Made by a program: the position numbers and the translations under genes. DNA of 64,000 nt, from the NCBI RefSeq assembly GCF_004118635.1, contig NZ_SDGU01000022.1, forward strand, positions 1 to 64,000, written 5' to 3'. This document shows positions 8,711 to 16,144 of the stretch, piece after piece (position 1 is the stretch's first letter; each line of letters opens with the position of its first letter). Source of the DNA: Chlorobaculum sp. 24CR. Lineage in GTDB: Bacteria; Bacteroidota; Chlorobiia; Chlorobiales; Chlorobiaceae. The notes under the pieces were generated by a model. It was given only the letters and a program-made list of their open reading frames with translations, did no database searches and was not told where the DNA came from.

Positions 8711-9235
8711 ATGAAACCACTCAAAGAGGTTGCCGGGGCTTATCTGGCGCTTTCCGATGCGCAGCGTCAGTTGCTCGAATCAAACTATGACGAGGCGGCG
8801 GCCAGTTGCCGCAGGGCGATGGAGATTTCCCGCACCATGCCGCCCGAAGAGGCGTTCGATCACGCCGGGTTCGACGCCTTTTGCCATGCCGGGCTGGCCG
8901 AGGCGCTTGCCGGGCTTGGCTCGTTCGACGAGGCGCTCGCTTCCGCCGACAAGGCGCTGCACCACTTCAACCGGCGCGGCGAGCTGAACCAGGACGAGGG
9001 CAAGCTCTGGATTTCGGCGGTCTATAGCCGCGCGCTGGCGCTCGATGGCCTCGGGCGAGGCGCGGAAGCGCTGCCGGAGTTTCGCAAGACGGTCGAGATG
9101 ATCGGGGAGCGCAAGGGCGAGACTCCCGGTAAGGATCGGATGAAGGAGGTCGCCGCAAAGCGCATCGCCGAGCTTGGCGCGTCGAATCAGCACAAAAAGC
9201 CGGGCTACAAGGCGTGGTGGGAGTTCTGGTCGTGA
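8711..9235 (+). CDS. Tetratricopeptide-repeat protein
   Basis: 174 residues, all helical by appearance, with TPR-like units such as 'AFCHAGLAEALAGLGSFDEALASADKA' split around residues 55-80, 'SRALALDGLGRGAEALPEFRKTVE' near 110-135, and an N-terminal 'LLESNYDEAAASCRRAMEIS'. No signal peptide or enzyme motif is seen. It probably acts as a small protein-binding scaffold. Its last codons overlap the GTG start of the glycosyltransferase (GTGA at 9232), so the two are likely translated together and may act together. Confidence 0.7.
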   Translation: MKPLKEVAGAYLALSDAQRQLLESNYDEAAASCRRAMEISRTMPPEEAFDHAGFDAFCHAGLAEALAGLGSFDEALASADKALHHFNRRGELNQDEGKLWISAVYSRALALDGLGRGAEALPEFRKTVEMIGERKGETPGKDRMKEVAAKRIAELGASNQHKKPGYKAWWEFWS

Positions 9236-10242
9236 CGGAACCCGCCGCCATTCGCCGCGTTCTGGTCGTGCGACTCAGCGCCATTGGCGACATCGTGCTC
9301 ACCACGCCCGTACTCACGGAGCTGCATCGCGCTTTGCCGAAGGCGCGAATCGACTTCTGCACCAAAGCGCCCTTCGCGCCGCTTGTCGCCTCGAATCCCG
9401 CCGTGGCGTCGGTGGTGACGCCGGAGTCGATCACGCCCGGAGCGTCGTACGATCTGGTGCTCGATCTTCAGAATAGCCGCCGCTCCCGCGCCCTCGTCCG
9501 AAAGCTCGATGCGAGAATGGTCAGGCGCTACCACAAGCGCAACTGGAAAAAGGTGCTGCTGGTGCGCTTCAAGATCAACGTTTCGGATGGCTACCACTCC
9601 GTCGTCGAGCGCTACGGCGAGGCGCTCGGCGGTCTCGCGCCGAAAGTCACCGCGCCGTGCTCGCTCTCTCCGTCGCCGGAAGATCGCGCCTTCGCCGCCG
9701 AAGCGCTCGGCGCGGACGGCCCCGTGCTGGCGGTCTGCTTCGGGGCGAACCACTTCACGAAGCGCTACCCGCCCGAACGCTTCGCCCGGATCATCGAAAT
9801 CGTCGCCGCTCAAACTCCCGCGCCTGTGCTGCTGCTCGGCGGCAAGGAGGATGAGCCGGAGGCCGGGCGGCTCATCGCCGCGCTTCCCGAAGCGGCGCGA
9901 AGCCGGGTGCTGTCGCTCGCCGGAAAGGCCTCGCTCATGCAATCCGCCGCCCTGCTCTCCAGAGTCGATGCGGTGCTCTGCAACGACACCGGCCTGATGC
10001 ACATCGCCTCGGCGTTTGGCAAGAAGCTGTTCGTGATTTTCGGTTCGTCGGTCAAAGCGTTCGGCTTCATGCCGTGGGGCGCGGAGTACGAGCTGTTCGA
10101 GACCAAAGGCCTGGACTGCCGCCCCTGCTCGCACATCGGGCGAAGCGCCTGCCCGAAAGGGCACTTCCGCTGCATGACCGAAATCGCGCCCGAACGCATC
10201 GCGAGCCGCATCATCGAAACGCTCAACAAGAGATCGTCATGA
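9232..10242 (+). CDS. Glycosyltransferase family 9 (LPS heptosyltransferase-like)
   Basis: 336 residues. It opens with 'RRVLVVRLSAIGDIVLTTPVL', the N-terminal signature of ADP-heptose:LPS heptosyltransferases. It continues with a GT-B C-terminal half including 'VCFGANHFTKRYPPERFA', 'LLLGGKEDE' and 'AVLCNDTGLMHIASAFGKK', which forms the nucleotide-sugar site. It should add a heptose or related sugar to lipopolysaccharide core at the inner membrane. I chose GTG 9232 because GGGAG lies eight bases before it and it overlaps the previous stop; GTG codons at 9214 and 9217 are also in frame. The end overlaps the exonuclease start by ATGA. Confidence 0.85.
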   Translation: MTEPAAIRRVLVVRLSAIGDIVLTTPVLTELHRALPKARIDFCTKAPFAPLVASNPAVASVVTPESITPGASYDLVLDLQNSRRSRALVRKLDARMVRRYHKRNWKKVLLVRFKINVSDGYHSVVERYGEALGGLAPKVTAPCSLSPSPEDRAFAAEALGADGPVLAVCFGANHFTKRYPPERFARIIEIVAAQTPAPVLLLGGKEDEPEAGRLIAALPEAARSRVLSLAGKASLMQSAALLSRVDAVLCNDTGLMHIASAFGKKLFVIFGSSVKAFGFMPWGAEYELFETKGLDCRPCSHIGRSACPKGHFRCMTEIAPERIASRIIETLNKRSS

Positions 10243-11000
10243 ACATCTGCACCTGGAATATCAACGGCATCCGCGCCCGGCAGGAGGCGCTCCCGGCGTG
10301 GCTCGACAGCCGCAAGCCCGACATCGTCGTGCTCGAAGAGGTGAAGGCGCGCGAGGAGGAGATTCCCGAAAGCATCAAGGATTTCCCTGGTTATCGGAAA
10401 TTCTGGAACGGATCGACCTTCAAAAAAGGGTACAGCGGCGTCGGCCTGCTCGTCCGCGACGGCAGCCTCGACGACTTCACCTGCGAGCCGCCGCCGTTCG
10501 ACGCCGAGAACCGCACACTCGTGCTGCACGCGCCGCAGTTCACGCTGATCGGAACCTACGTGCCGCGCGGCAGTGGCGAGGAGCACTACGTGGTGAAACT
10601 GCGCTATCTTGCCGACCTGAAAGACTTTATCGCAAAACTCATGACCGAGGGGCGCCAGGTGGTGCTTGCCGGTGACATGAACGTGGCGCTCACGGAGATC
10701 GACGTGCACCGTTCGCAGAACAAACCCGGCGCGACCGGCCTTCGCCCCGAAGAGCGCTCGGCCATCGCGGCCCATCTCGAACTCGGCCTGCACGACATCG
10801 TCCGCGAGCTGAACCCCGACAAGAAAGACCTGTTCACCTGGTGGCCAAACTGGAAGTTCGCCCGCGAGCGCAACCTCGGCTGGCGCATCGACTGCGTCTA
10901 TCTCACCGACGCGCTTGCCGCAAAAGTTTCCGGCGTCTCGGTCGATCTCGACGAGAAAAGTTCCGATCACGCGCCCGTTTCGGTCGAGCTCGCGCTCTGA
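10239..11000 (+). CDS. xth: Exodeoxyribonuclease III
   Basis: 253 residues, normal for the ExoIII/APE1 family. It starts 'MNICTWNINGIRARQ' and keeps the catalytic landmarks: 'VLEEVKA' (metal-binding Glu, the family's LQETK), 'GTYVPRG', 'LAGDMNVA' (Asp/Asn pair), 'WRIDCVYLTDAL' and 'SDHAPV' (Asp-His). It is an AP endonuclease and 3'-5' exonuclease in base excision repair. The frame is open upstream to 10074, but homology starts at ATG 10239, which overlaps the glycosyltransferase stop. The link with the sugar transferase is probably only transcriptional. Confidence 0.92.
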   Translation: MNICTWNINGIRARQEALPAWLDSRKPDIVVLEEVKAREEEIPESIKDFPGYRKFWNGSTFKKGYSGVGLLVRDGSLDDFTCEPPPFDAENRTLVLHAPQFTLIGTYVPRGSGEEHYVVKLRYLADLKDFIAKLMTEGRQVVLAGDMNVALTEIDVHRSQNKPGATGLRPEERSAIAAHLELGLHDIVRELNPDKKDLFTWWPNWKFARERNLGWRIDCVYLTDALAAKVSGVSVDLDEKSSDHAPVSVELAL

Positions 11001-11272
11001 ATCGAGCAAACCGAAGTGTCGCCCGTTGGTCGTCATTGCCCGGCTCGAAATCGCTATCGGCTTTGAACCCGATGCTTCCCGCGCGCTTCAATCTCAAGCC
11101 TGCTTTGACTTTCCAAGCGCCCCGGTCTTCGATTTCGATCCGGATTCCGATGGCCTCGCAGCCGCCATTGTACGTCAGTTCCGTCGTTGGAAAACAGAAT
11201 TAATATTCGTACCTTGAATGTCCTAAAACGCAAAAGGTGTTCATGCGTGGCATGAAGCCGAGAAGGCAGGGA
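11001..11272. other. Intergenic stretch without a recognisable gene
   Basis: The 332 bases between xth and rpsF contain no convincing ORF or tRNA. A short frame (to 11217) has no ribosome site and no protein-like composition. The rpsF promoter is expected here but no clear -35/-10 pair stands out. The 3' end holds the leader hairpin annotated separately. Confidence 0.6.
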
Positions 11273-11303
11273 TGCGCAATACCTGTTTTCCGCCATTTGC
11301 GCA
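11273..11303 (+). promoter_or_regulatory. Candidate S6:S18-binding leader hairpin of the rpsF operon
   Basis: TGCGCAA (11273-11279) pairs perfectly with TTGCGCA (11297-11303) 30 bases before the rpsF start. The 17-base loop reads TACC-TGTTTT-CCG-CCAT and includes a CCG triplet, a hallmark I recall for S6:S18 autoregulatory leaders that mimic the 16S binding site. Location and the CCG fit; the finer consensus was not checked by covariance. Confidence 0.42.
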
Positions 11304-11332
11304 GTTTGACATCACTCAAGAACGATTGCGCT

Positions 11333-11728
11333 ATGAACAAACTCAAGCAGTACGAATGCACCGTCATCATTGACGGCGGCCTTCAGGATGACGCCATCGC
11401 CTCCACAATGGAGCTGGTGAAATCGACGATCACCGGCAAAGGCGGCGTGATCAACAACGTCCTGGAAGTCGGAAGACGGAAAATGGCCTACCTCATCCGC
11501 AAATCCGCCACTGGTTACTACGCCCACATCGAGTTCGATGCCGAGCCATCGGTTATCGCCGAAGTCGAGCGCGTGTTCCGTTACGAAGAGGCTATCCTGC
11601 GGTTCCTCATCATCCAGCTCAGCTCTCCCTTGCTCGAAATGCGCAAGCGCGTCGAGAAGTACAGCGTTATGCTTGGCAGCCCGGAAGACCAGGTTGAACC
11701 CGAAGCCGATGCTTCAGCCAAGAGCTGA
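11333..11728 (+). CDS. rpsF: 30S ribosomal protein S6
   Basis: 131 residues. It begins '[16 protein letters not shown]' with the S6 pattern, including '[21 protein letters not shown]' split near 35-58 and '[12 protein letters not shown]'. The C-terminal tail is acidic, as is common. S6 pairs with S18 on the 30S platform, and rpsR lies two genes downstream. The frame extends upstream to 11237, but ATG 11333 begins the homology; the ribosome site is weak. First gene of rpsF-ssb-rpsR-rplI, the classic bacterial order, and probably autoregulated through the hairpin at 11273-11303. Confidence 0.95.
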   Translation: MNKLKQYECTVIIDGGLQDDAIASTMELVKSTITGKGGVINNVLEVGRRKMAYLIRKSATGYYAHIEFDAEPSVIAEVERVFRYEEAILRFLIIQLSSPLLEMRKRVEKYSVMLGSPEDQVEPEADASAKS

Positions 11729-11800
11729 CAGCAGGTCGCGCCCGGTTTATTGTATGAATGACGAAACGATTCCATTTGAGAACAAAAAGGAGAAGATGCT

Positions 11801-12268
11801 ATGGCGGAACTGAAGATGCCTGAAATCAACAGCGTCGTAATTGCCGGCAACCTTACCAAAGATCCGGTCTTCAGACAGACCAATTCAGGCGGGACGCCAG
11901 TCGTCAATTTTTCCATCGCCTGCAATCGCCGCTTCCGCGACAGCAACCACCAGTGGCAGGAAGATGTCTGCTACGTCGGCGTGGTGGCCTGGAACAAGCT
12001 TGCCGAAAGCTGCCGTGACAATCTGAGGAAAAGCTCGGCGGTACTGGTTGATGGCGAATTGCAGAGCCGCACCTGGAAAGCTCAGGATGGCACGTCGAGA
12101 ACCGTGGTCGAAATCAAGGCCAGGAGGATCCAGTTCCTCAACAAGAGAAAGAAAAACGGAGAAGAGGACGTGGAGGGCTTTATTGAGGATGAATCGCATG
12201 AGAACCATCATGGTCAAATCGATGATGACGGGCACATGTATGAGTACAAATACCTCACTTCCGACTGA
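11801..12268 (+). CDS. ssb: Single-stranded DNA-binding protein
   Basis: 155 residues with an OB fold: 'INSVVIAGNLTKDPVFRQT', 'VVNFSIACNRRF', 'CYVGVVAWNKLAESC' and 'LVDGELQSRTWKAQDGTSR'. The C-terminus is acidic and short, ending 'DDDGHMYEYKYLTSD' rather than the usual DDDIPF tip that recruits partner proteins. GGAG sits 9 bases before the ATG. It lies between rpsF and rpsR, its usual place. The atypical tip suggests a changed or lost partner-binding tail, or that another SSB is encoded elsewhere. Confidence 0.93.
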   Translation: MAELKMPEINSVVIAGNLTKDPVFRQTNSGGTPVVNFSIACNRRFRDSNHQWQEDVCYVGVVAWNKLAESCRDNLRKSSAVLVDGELQSRTWKAQDGTSRTVVEIKARRIQFLNKRKKNGEEDVEGFIEDESHENHHGQIDDDGHMYEYKYLTSD

Positions 12269-12352
12269 GAACGGACGCATCGTCCTGCCGTGACTGAAAA
12301 CAGGCAGGTGGCGAGCCGCAAGATCATGCAAGCAAAATTCTGAACAAGATCA

Positions 12353-12616
12353 ATGAGACAGAAACCAACCAAAGCTCAGGGCAACAAATCATTGAGCAAT
12401 GCTCTGGCATCGAAAAAGAAAGTGTCGAAAAACCAGGTGGTTTTCTTTGACTACCGCGACGAGCGAAAGCTGAAACGCTTCATCAATGACCAGGGAAAAA
12501 TCATTCCCCGCCGCATCACCGGCCTGTCGGCCAAAGAGCAGAGCCTGCTCACCCATTCGATCAAATGGGCGCGCTTCCTGGCGATCATTCCCTACGTTGC
12601 CGACGAATACAAGTAA
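12353..12616 (+). CDS. rpsR: 30S ribosomal protein S18
   Basis: 87 residues with the S18 core: '[20 protein letters not shown]', '[23 protein letters not shown]' split around residues 52-75, and '[12 protein letters not shown]'. The first 25 residues are a basic extension. S18 binds S6 on the 30S platform. No strong ribosome site is seen before ATG 12353. The cysteine zinc pattern of some S18 proteins is absent. Confidence 0.95.
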   Translation: MRQKPTKAQGNKSLSNALASKKKVSKNQVVFFDYRDERKLKRFINDQGKIIPRRITGLSAKEQSLLTHSIKWARFLAIIPYVADEYK

Positions 12617-12663
12617 ATGCTTGTCCACACAAGTTTAATTATTTCAGAACGAGGAAACAGACC

Positions 12664-13122
12664 GTGAAAATAATTTTGAGAAAAGATGTGGCAACCCTGG
12701 GCGATGCCGGTGAAGTGGTCACCGTCAAGAACGGGTATGCCAATAACTACCTGATCCCGCAGGGATATGCCATCCGGGCTACCGAAGGGACCCTCAAGGC
12801 GCTTGAAACCGAGAGACAGCAGCAGGCGCGCAAAATCGAGCTTCAGCGCAAGAGCGCTCGCGAGCTTGCCACGAAGCTTGAGCAGATGACGCTCAAGGTG
12901 CCGGCCAAATCGGGCGAGTCGGGCAAGCTGTTCGGCACCGTGACCGCCGGCGACATTGCCGAAGCGCTCAAGGCGCAGGGTGTCGAGATCGACCGTCGCA
13001 AAATCCAGCTCGAAGCGCCGATCAAGGCTCTTGGCAAGTACGAGGCCGACGCGAAGCTGTTCATGGATATTTCGGCAAAGCTCTCCATCGAGGTCGAAGC
13101 CGAAGGCGCCGGCGAGGGCTAA
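12664..13122 (+). CDS. rplI: 50S ribosomal protein L9
   Basis: 152 residues starting at GTG ('[17 protein letters not shown]'), preceded by GAGGAAA. The frame stays open upstream to 12565, but that part is not L9-like. The N-terminal domain has '[19 protein letters not shown]', followed by a long linking helix rich in Q/R/K/E and a C-terminal domain with '[15 protein letters not shown]', as in typical L9. Last gene of its operon, directly before a strong terminator. Confidence 0.95.
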   Translation: MKIILRKDVATLGDAGEVVTVKNGYANNYLIPQGYAIRATEGTLKALETERQQQARKIELQRKSARELATKLEQMTLKVPAKSGESGKLFGTVTAGDIAEALKAQGVEIDRRKIQLEAPIKALGKYEADAKLFMDISAKLSIEVEAEGAGEG

Positions 13123-13168
13123 TCGCTTCGCCAATCACTGAATGATCCCGCAATAGTGAGCAAAATAC

Positions 13169-13201
13169 GCCTCATGGCCTCTGCGTCATGAGGCTTTTTT
13201 T
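13169..13201 (+). terminator. Intrinsic terminator after rplI
   Basis: GCCTCATG (13169-13176) and CATGAGGC (13187-13194) form an 8-bp stem with a 10-base loop, followed by seven T. It ends the rpsF-ssb-rpsR-rplI operon. Confidence 0.9.
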
Positions 13202-13319
13202 ATGTTCTTCTGTTGTAAAATCTTCAAGTCTGGCGTACCATTAATTTTAGAGACGGCATCTCTTCAAATCAAGCCGTGCTTTGTGCAGTATTCAGCCAAA
13301 CCCAATCAGGGAGAGCACC

Positions 13320-13721
13320 ATGAAACAAACTCTTCTTCAGGAAAAATATCCCATCTACATCCTCGAACTTGACAAAGAAGAGACCTCTTTCGGTAGCGTC
13401 GATGATATTGTGGCCTACTTTCGCGAGAAAATCGAATCGCATCCATTCGCGGTGCTTATCGGCGAGTTCGATCATTACGCACACACTTCTCTTTTGCCCG
13501 AAGGGCAGATAGGCGAGGGGATTACCGCCGCCAGGAATGTGGTGTTCTGTTTCGGAAAAGAGCTGATGAACCCCAAGATGCTGGCCGTTCGGCCCCGCTC
13601 TATCGGCGTGGCGGAGATGGGCGGGCACTTCGTCATCAGCTTCCTCGAAGCGCCAAACCCGATGGCCAACGCCTCGATGGAGGAGTGGACGCTGGCGTTG
13701 AGAAACCAGGTTCCCGTCTGA
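13320..13721 (+). CDS. Small conserved protein of unknown function (DUF6858-like)
   Basis: 133 residues with no signal peptide, membrane segment or catalytic motif. It begins 'MKQTLLQEKYPIYILELDKE' and contains 'ESHPFAVLIGEFDHYAHTS', 'NVVFCFGKELMNPKMLAVRPR' (split near residue 75-95) and 'GHFVISFLEAPNPMAN'. I have seen similar proteins in sulfur-oxidising bacteria and tentatively recall DUF6858; the assignment is not checked. GGGAGAG just before ATG 13320 fixes the start. It is a single-gene unit between two terminators. Mixed alpha/beta composition suggests a soluble single-domain protein. Confidence 0.7.
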   Translation: MKQTLLQEKYPIYILELDKEETSFGSVDDIVAYFREKIESHPFAVLIGEFDHYAHTSLLPEGQIGEGITAARNVVFCFGKELMNPKMLAVRPRSIGVAEMGGHFVISFLEAPNPMANASMEEWTLALRNQVPV

Positions 13722-13741
13722 TTCGGGAGTTTGCCAGAAAC

Positions 13742-13780
13742 AAAAAAGCCTCGTGAGTGCACATTCACGAGGCTTTTTTT
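13742..13780. terminator. Bidirectional terminator between the 13320 gene and pheS
   Basis: GCCTCGTGA (13748-13756) pairs with TCACGAGGC (13765-13773) around an 8-base loop. It has A-runs on the left and a T-run on the right, so it works for both converging transcripts. Confidence 0.9.
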
Positions 13781-13812
13781 ATTGCTTCAGATCGAGCGCC
13801 GAGGCGTCTGCC

Positions 13813-14838
13813 TTACGCCATGAACTGGCTGAGCATCCGGACGTCGTTCTCGAAGAAGAGCCGGATGTCGTCGATCTTGTAGCGCAACAGCGCCGTGCGA
13901 TCGACGCCCATGCCGAAAGCGTAGCCGGTCCACTCCTCCGGATCGATGCCGCAGTGCTTCATCACGTTCGGGTGCACCATGCCGCAGCCCATGATTTCGA
14001 GCCAGCCGGACTTCTTGCAGACGCGGCACCCCTTGCCGCCGCACAGGTAGCAGGTGACGTCAACCTCCGCCGACGGTTCGGTGAAGGGGAAAAAGCTCGG
14101 GCGGAACCGGAGCTTTACGTCGCTGCCGAACATCTGGCGGGCGAACGAATAAATCGTGGCTTTCAGGTCGGCGAACGACACGTTTTTGTCGATGTACAGC
14201 CCTTCGAGCTGGTGGAAGACGCAGTAGCTCCGGGCGCTGATCGCTTCGTTGCGATAGACCTTGCCGGGGCAGATCACCCGAATCGGCGGCTTCTGGTCGA
14301 GCATCACGCGCACCTGCACCGGCGAGGTGTGGGTGCGGAGCAGCACGTCGCCCTCCGGCTGGCCGCGGGTGATGAAGAAGGTGTCCTGCATGTCTCGCGC
14401 CGGATGGTTCGGCGGAAAGTTCAGCCGGTCGAAGTTGTACTCGTCGAGTTCCAGCTCCGGGCCGGTGGCGATGCCGAAGCCCATCGCGGTGAAGATGCGC
14501 TTCATGTCGCCGAGCACCTTTTGCACCGGATGCTCCGAGCCGAGGAACGAGCGGCGTCCCGGCAAAGAGAGATCGAGCGCTGGCGCGGCGCCCGCGGTAT
14601 CTTCGGCAAAGCGGGCTTCCGCGTCGGCAACTCGCGCTTCCGCCGAGAGTTTGAGGCTGTTGAGTAACTGCCCCATGCGCGGCCTGTCAGCAGGATCGAC
14701 GGTTTTGAGTTGGCTGAAAAGCCCGGCGATTTTGCCTTTGCGCACCGTGAATTCGAGCTTGAAGGCTTCGAGTTCTTTCGGGTTGCGGATTTCGTATCCG
14801 TCGATCTCCTGCTGCAGTTGCTGTATGCTTGTCTCCAT
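13813..14838 (-). CDS. pheS: Phenylalanine--tRNA ligase, alpha subunit
   Basis: 341 residues: an N-terminal coiled-coil (about 1-85) followed by the class II catalytic core. Motifs include '[15 protein letters not shown]', '[17 protein letters not shown]'-like residues near 195-210 (here '[17 protein letters not shown]'), '[14 protein letters not shown]', and '[20 protein letters not shown]' near the end. It charges tRNA-Phe as an alpha2-beta2 enzyme with PheT. Unusually pheT does not follow; a terminator lies directly downstream, so the beta subunit must be encoded elsewhere. It is last in the thrS-infC-rpmI-rplT-pheS series. Confidence 0.95.
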   Translation of the reverse strand: METSIQQLQQEIDGYEIRNPKELEAFKLEFTVRKGKIAGLFSQLKTVDPADRPRMGQLLNSLKLSAEARVADAEARFAEDTAGAAPALDLSLPGRRSFLGSEHPVQKVLGDMKRIFTAMGFGIATGPELELDEYNFDRLNFPPNHPARDMQDTFFITRGQPEGDVLLRTHTSPVQVRVMLDQKPPIRVICPGKVYRNEAISARSYCVFHQLEGLYIDKNVSFADLKATIYSFARQMFGSDVKLRFRPSFFPFTEPSAEVDVTCYLCGGKGCRVCKKSGWLEIMGCGMVHPNVMKHCGIDPEEWTGYAFGMGVDRTALLRYKIDDIRLFFENDVRMLSQFMA

Positions 14839-14857
14839 AAGGCCGCGTTACCAATAA

Positions 14858-15205
14858 TTAATCGAGAGCTGTCTTGACGATCAGCGAGAACGCTGCCGGG
14901 TCCTTCACGGCGATTTCGGCCAGCGCCTTGCGGTCGATCTCGATGTTCTTTTTGTGGATGGCGTCCATCAAACGCGAGTACGACACGCCGTTCTGGCGGG
15001 CGGCGGCGTTGATGCGCATGATCCAGAGTGAACGGAAGGTTCTTTTCTTGACGCGGCGGTCGCGGTAGGCGTACTGCTCGGCCTTGTCCACGGCGTGCTT
15101 GACGACGGTCAGCACGTTGCCGCGCGAACCCCAGTATCCTTTGGCTTTATTGAGAATCCTCTTCCTTCTTGCTTTGGAAGCTACGGAATTGGTTGATTTA
15201 GGCAT
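14858..15205 (-). CDS. rplT: 50S ribosomal protein L20
   Basis: 115 residues, usual length, with the basic N-terminus '[20 protein letters not shown]' and the conserved '[20 protein letters not shown]'. It binds 23S rRNA early in 50S assembly. In many bacteria L20 represses the infC-rpmI-rplT operon through an mRNA structure; I see no clear copy here. It lies between rpmI and pheS on the same strand. Confidence 0.96.
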   Translation of the reverse strand: MPKSTNSVASKARRKRILNKAKGYWGSRGNVLTVVKHAVDKAEQYAYRDRRVKKRTFRSLWIMRINAAARQNGVSYSRLMDAIHKKNIEIDRKALAEIAVKDPAAFSLIVKTALD

Positions 15206-15236
15206 CGTTGTATCGAATTAATGTTTATAGACTTTT

Positions 15237-15431
15237 TCAGGCGAGGATCATTCTCTTGATCTGCTTCTCCATGGTTGCATCGACCAGCGTGGACTGGTGG
15301 AGGCGACGGGTGCGTTTGCGGTTCTTGTGTTCCAGGTTATGGGAGCCGTTCATACGCTCGCGTTTGATTTTTCCGGATGCGGTGGCCTTGAATCGTTTGC
15401 AGGCGCCGCGATGTGATTTCATTTTAGGCAT
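15237..15431 (-). CDS. rpmI: 50S ribosomal protein L35
   Basis: 64 residues, very basic, starting 'MPKMKSHRGACKRFKATASG' and ending with 'QIKRMILA'. Length and the N-terminal pattern are typical of L35. It sits in the standard infC-rpmI-rplT order, 31 bases before rplT and 45 bases after infC. Confidence 0.96.
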   Translation of the reverse strand: MPKMKSHRGACKRFKATASGKIKRERMNGSHNLEHKNRKRTRRLHQSTLVDATMEKQIKRMILA

Positions 15432-15476
15432 GATCGTCGGTTTAAATGATAAAATTCGCTTCTTATCAGTGTGGTT

Positions 15477-16118
15477 TTATTCGTCGTCGTCGTCCTCAAT
15501 ATCTTCGATTTGAGGCGGTAAGGGCGGCAGTGGCGGTGCGGCTTCTTTGGCGCGCCATTTCTCGAACTGCTCGATCTTCTTCTTGTCGGGCTCGAAATAG
15601 ACGAAGAGCTTTTTGCCCTCGAACTTCGGGTCGCCGTCGCGGGTGGCTACCGTGCTGAGCCTTTCGGTCAGGCGGTTGGCCAGCTCGAAGCCTTTGTCTT
15701 TATAGATGATCGAACGGCCAAGAAACACGATGGTGGCGCGGACGCGGTTGCCCTTGCGGAGAAACTCTTCGAGGTGCGCGGTCTTGAAGTCGAAGTCGTG
15801 CTTGTCGGTGTTGGGGTGGAAGCGCAACTCCTTGAGCGTGGTCTGCTTCTGCTTTTTCTTGAGGTCCTTGTCCTTCTGGGCCATCTTGTAGATCAGCTTG
15901 CCGTAATTCTCAAGCTTGCAAACGGGCGGTTGGGCATTCGGCTGAACCTCGATAAGGTCCATCCCGCGCTCTTCGGCCATCCTCCGGGCGTCCTGGGTTT
16001 TCATCACCTGCATTCCGCCTTCCGGAAACACGACCCTCACTTCAGGTACGCGGATCTGTTCGTTGGTCCTGTAGGAAACTTTAGGCTTCTGGTTGCCGGA
16101 TGTTTTCTGTTTTTTCAT
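15477..16118 (-). CDS. infC: Translation initiation factor IF-3
   Basis: 213 residues. The N-terminal domain has '[15 protein letters not shown]' and '[21 protein letters not shown]' (split near 48-70). A lysine-rich linker follows, then the C-domain with '[17 protein letters not shown]' and '[17 protein letters not shown]'. It blocks premature 50S joining and checks the start codon. An acidic tail 'EDIEDDDDE' extends the normal length by about 30 residues. The start here is ATG, not the rare AUU used for autoregulation in enterics. It is 26 bases downstream of thrS. Confidence 0.96.
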   Translation of the reverse strand: MKKQKTSGNQKPKVSYRTNEQIRVPEVRVVFPEGGMQVMKTQDARRMAEERGMDLIEVQPNAQPPVCKLENYGKLIYKMAQKDKDLKKKQKQTTLKELRFHPNTDKHDFDFKTAHLEEFLRKGNRVRATIVFLGRSIIYKDKGFELANRLTERLSTVATRDGDPKFEGKKLFVYFEPDKKKIEQFEKWRAKEAAPPLPPLPPQIEDIEDDDDE

Positions 16119-16144
16119 TCGATCTTTTTTTGTTGATAGTCAGA

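Noticed and set aside
13753-14667. 304-residue open frame opposite pheS
   Set aside because: Antisense shadow of pheS; no protein-like features.
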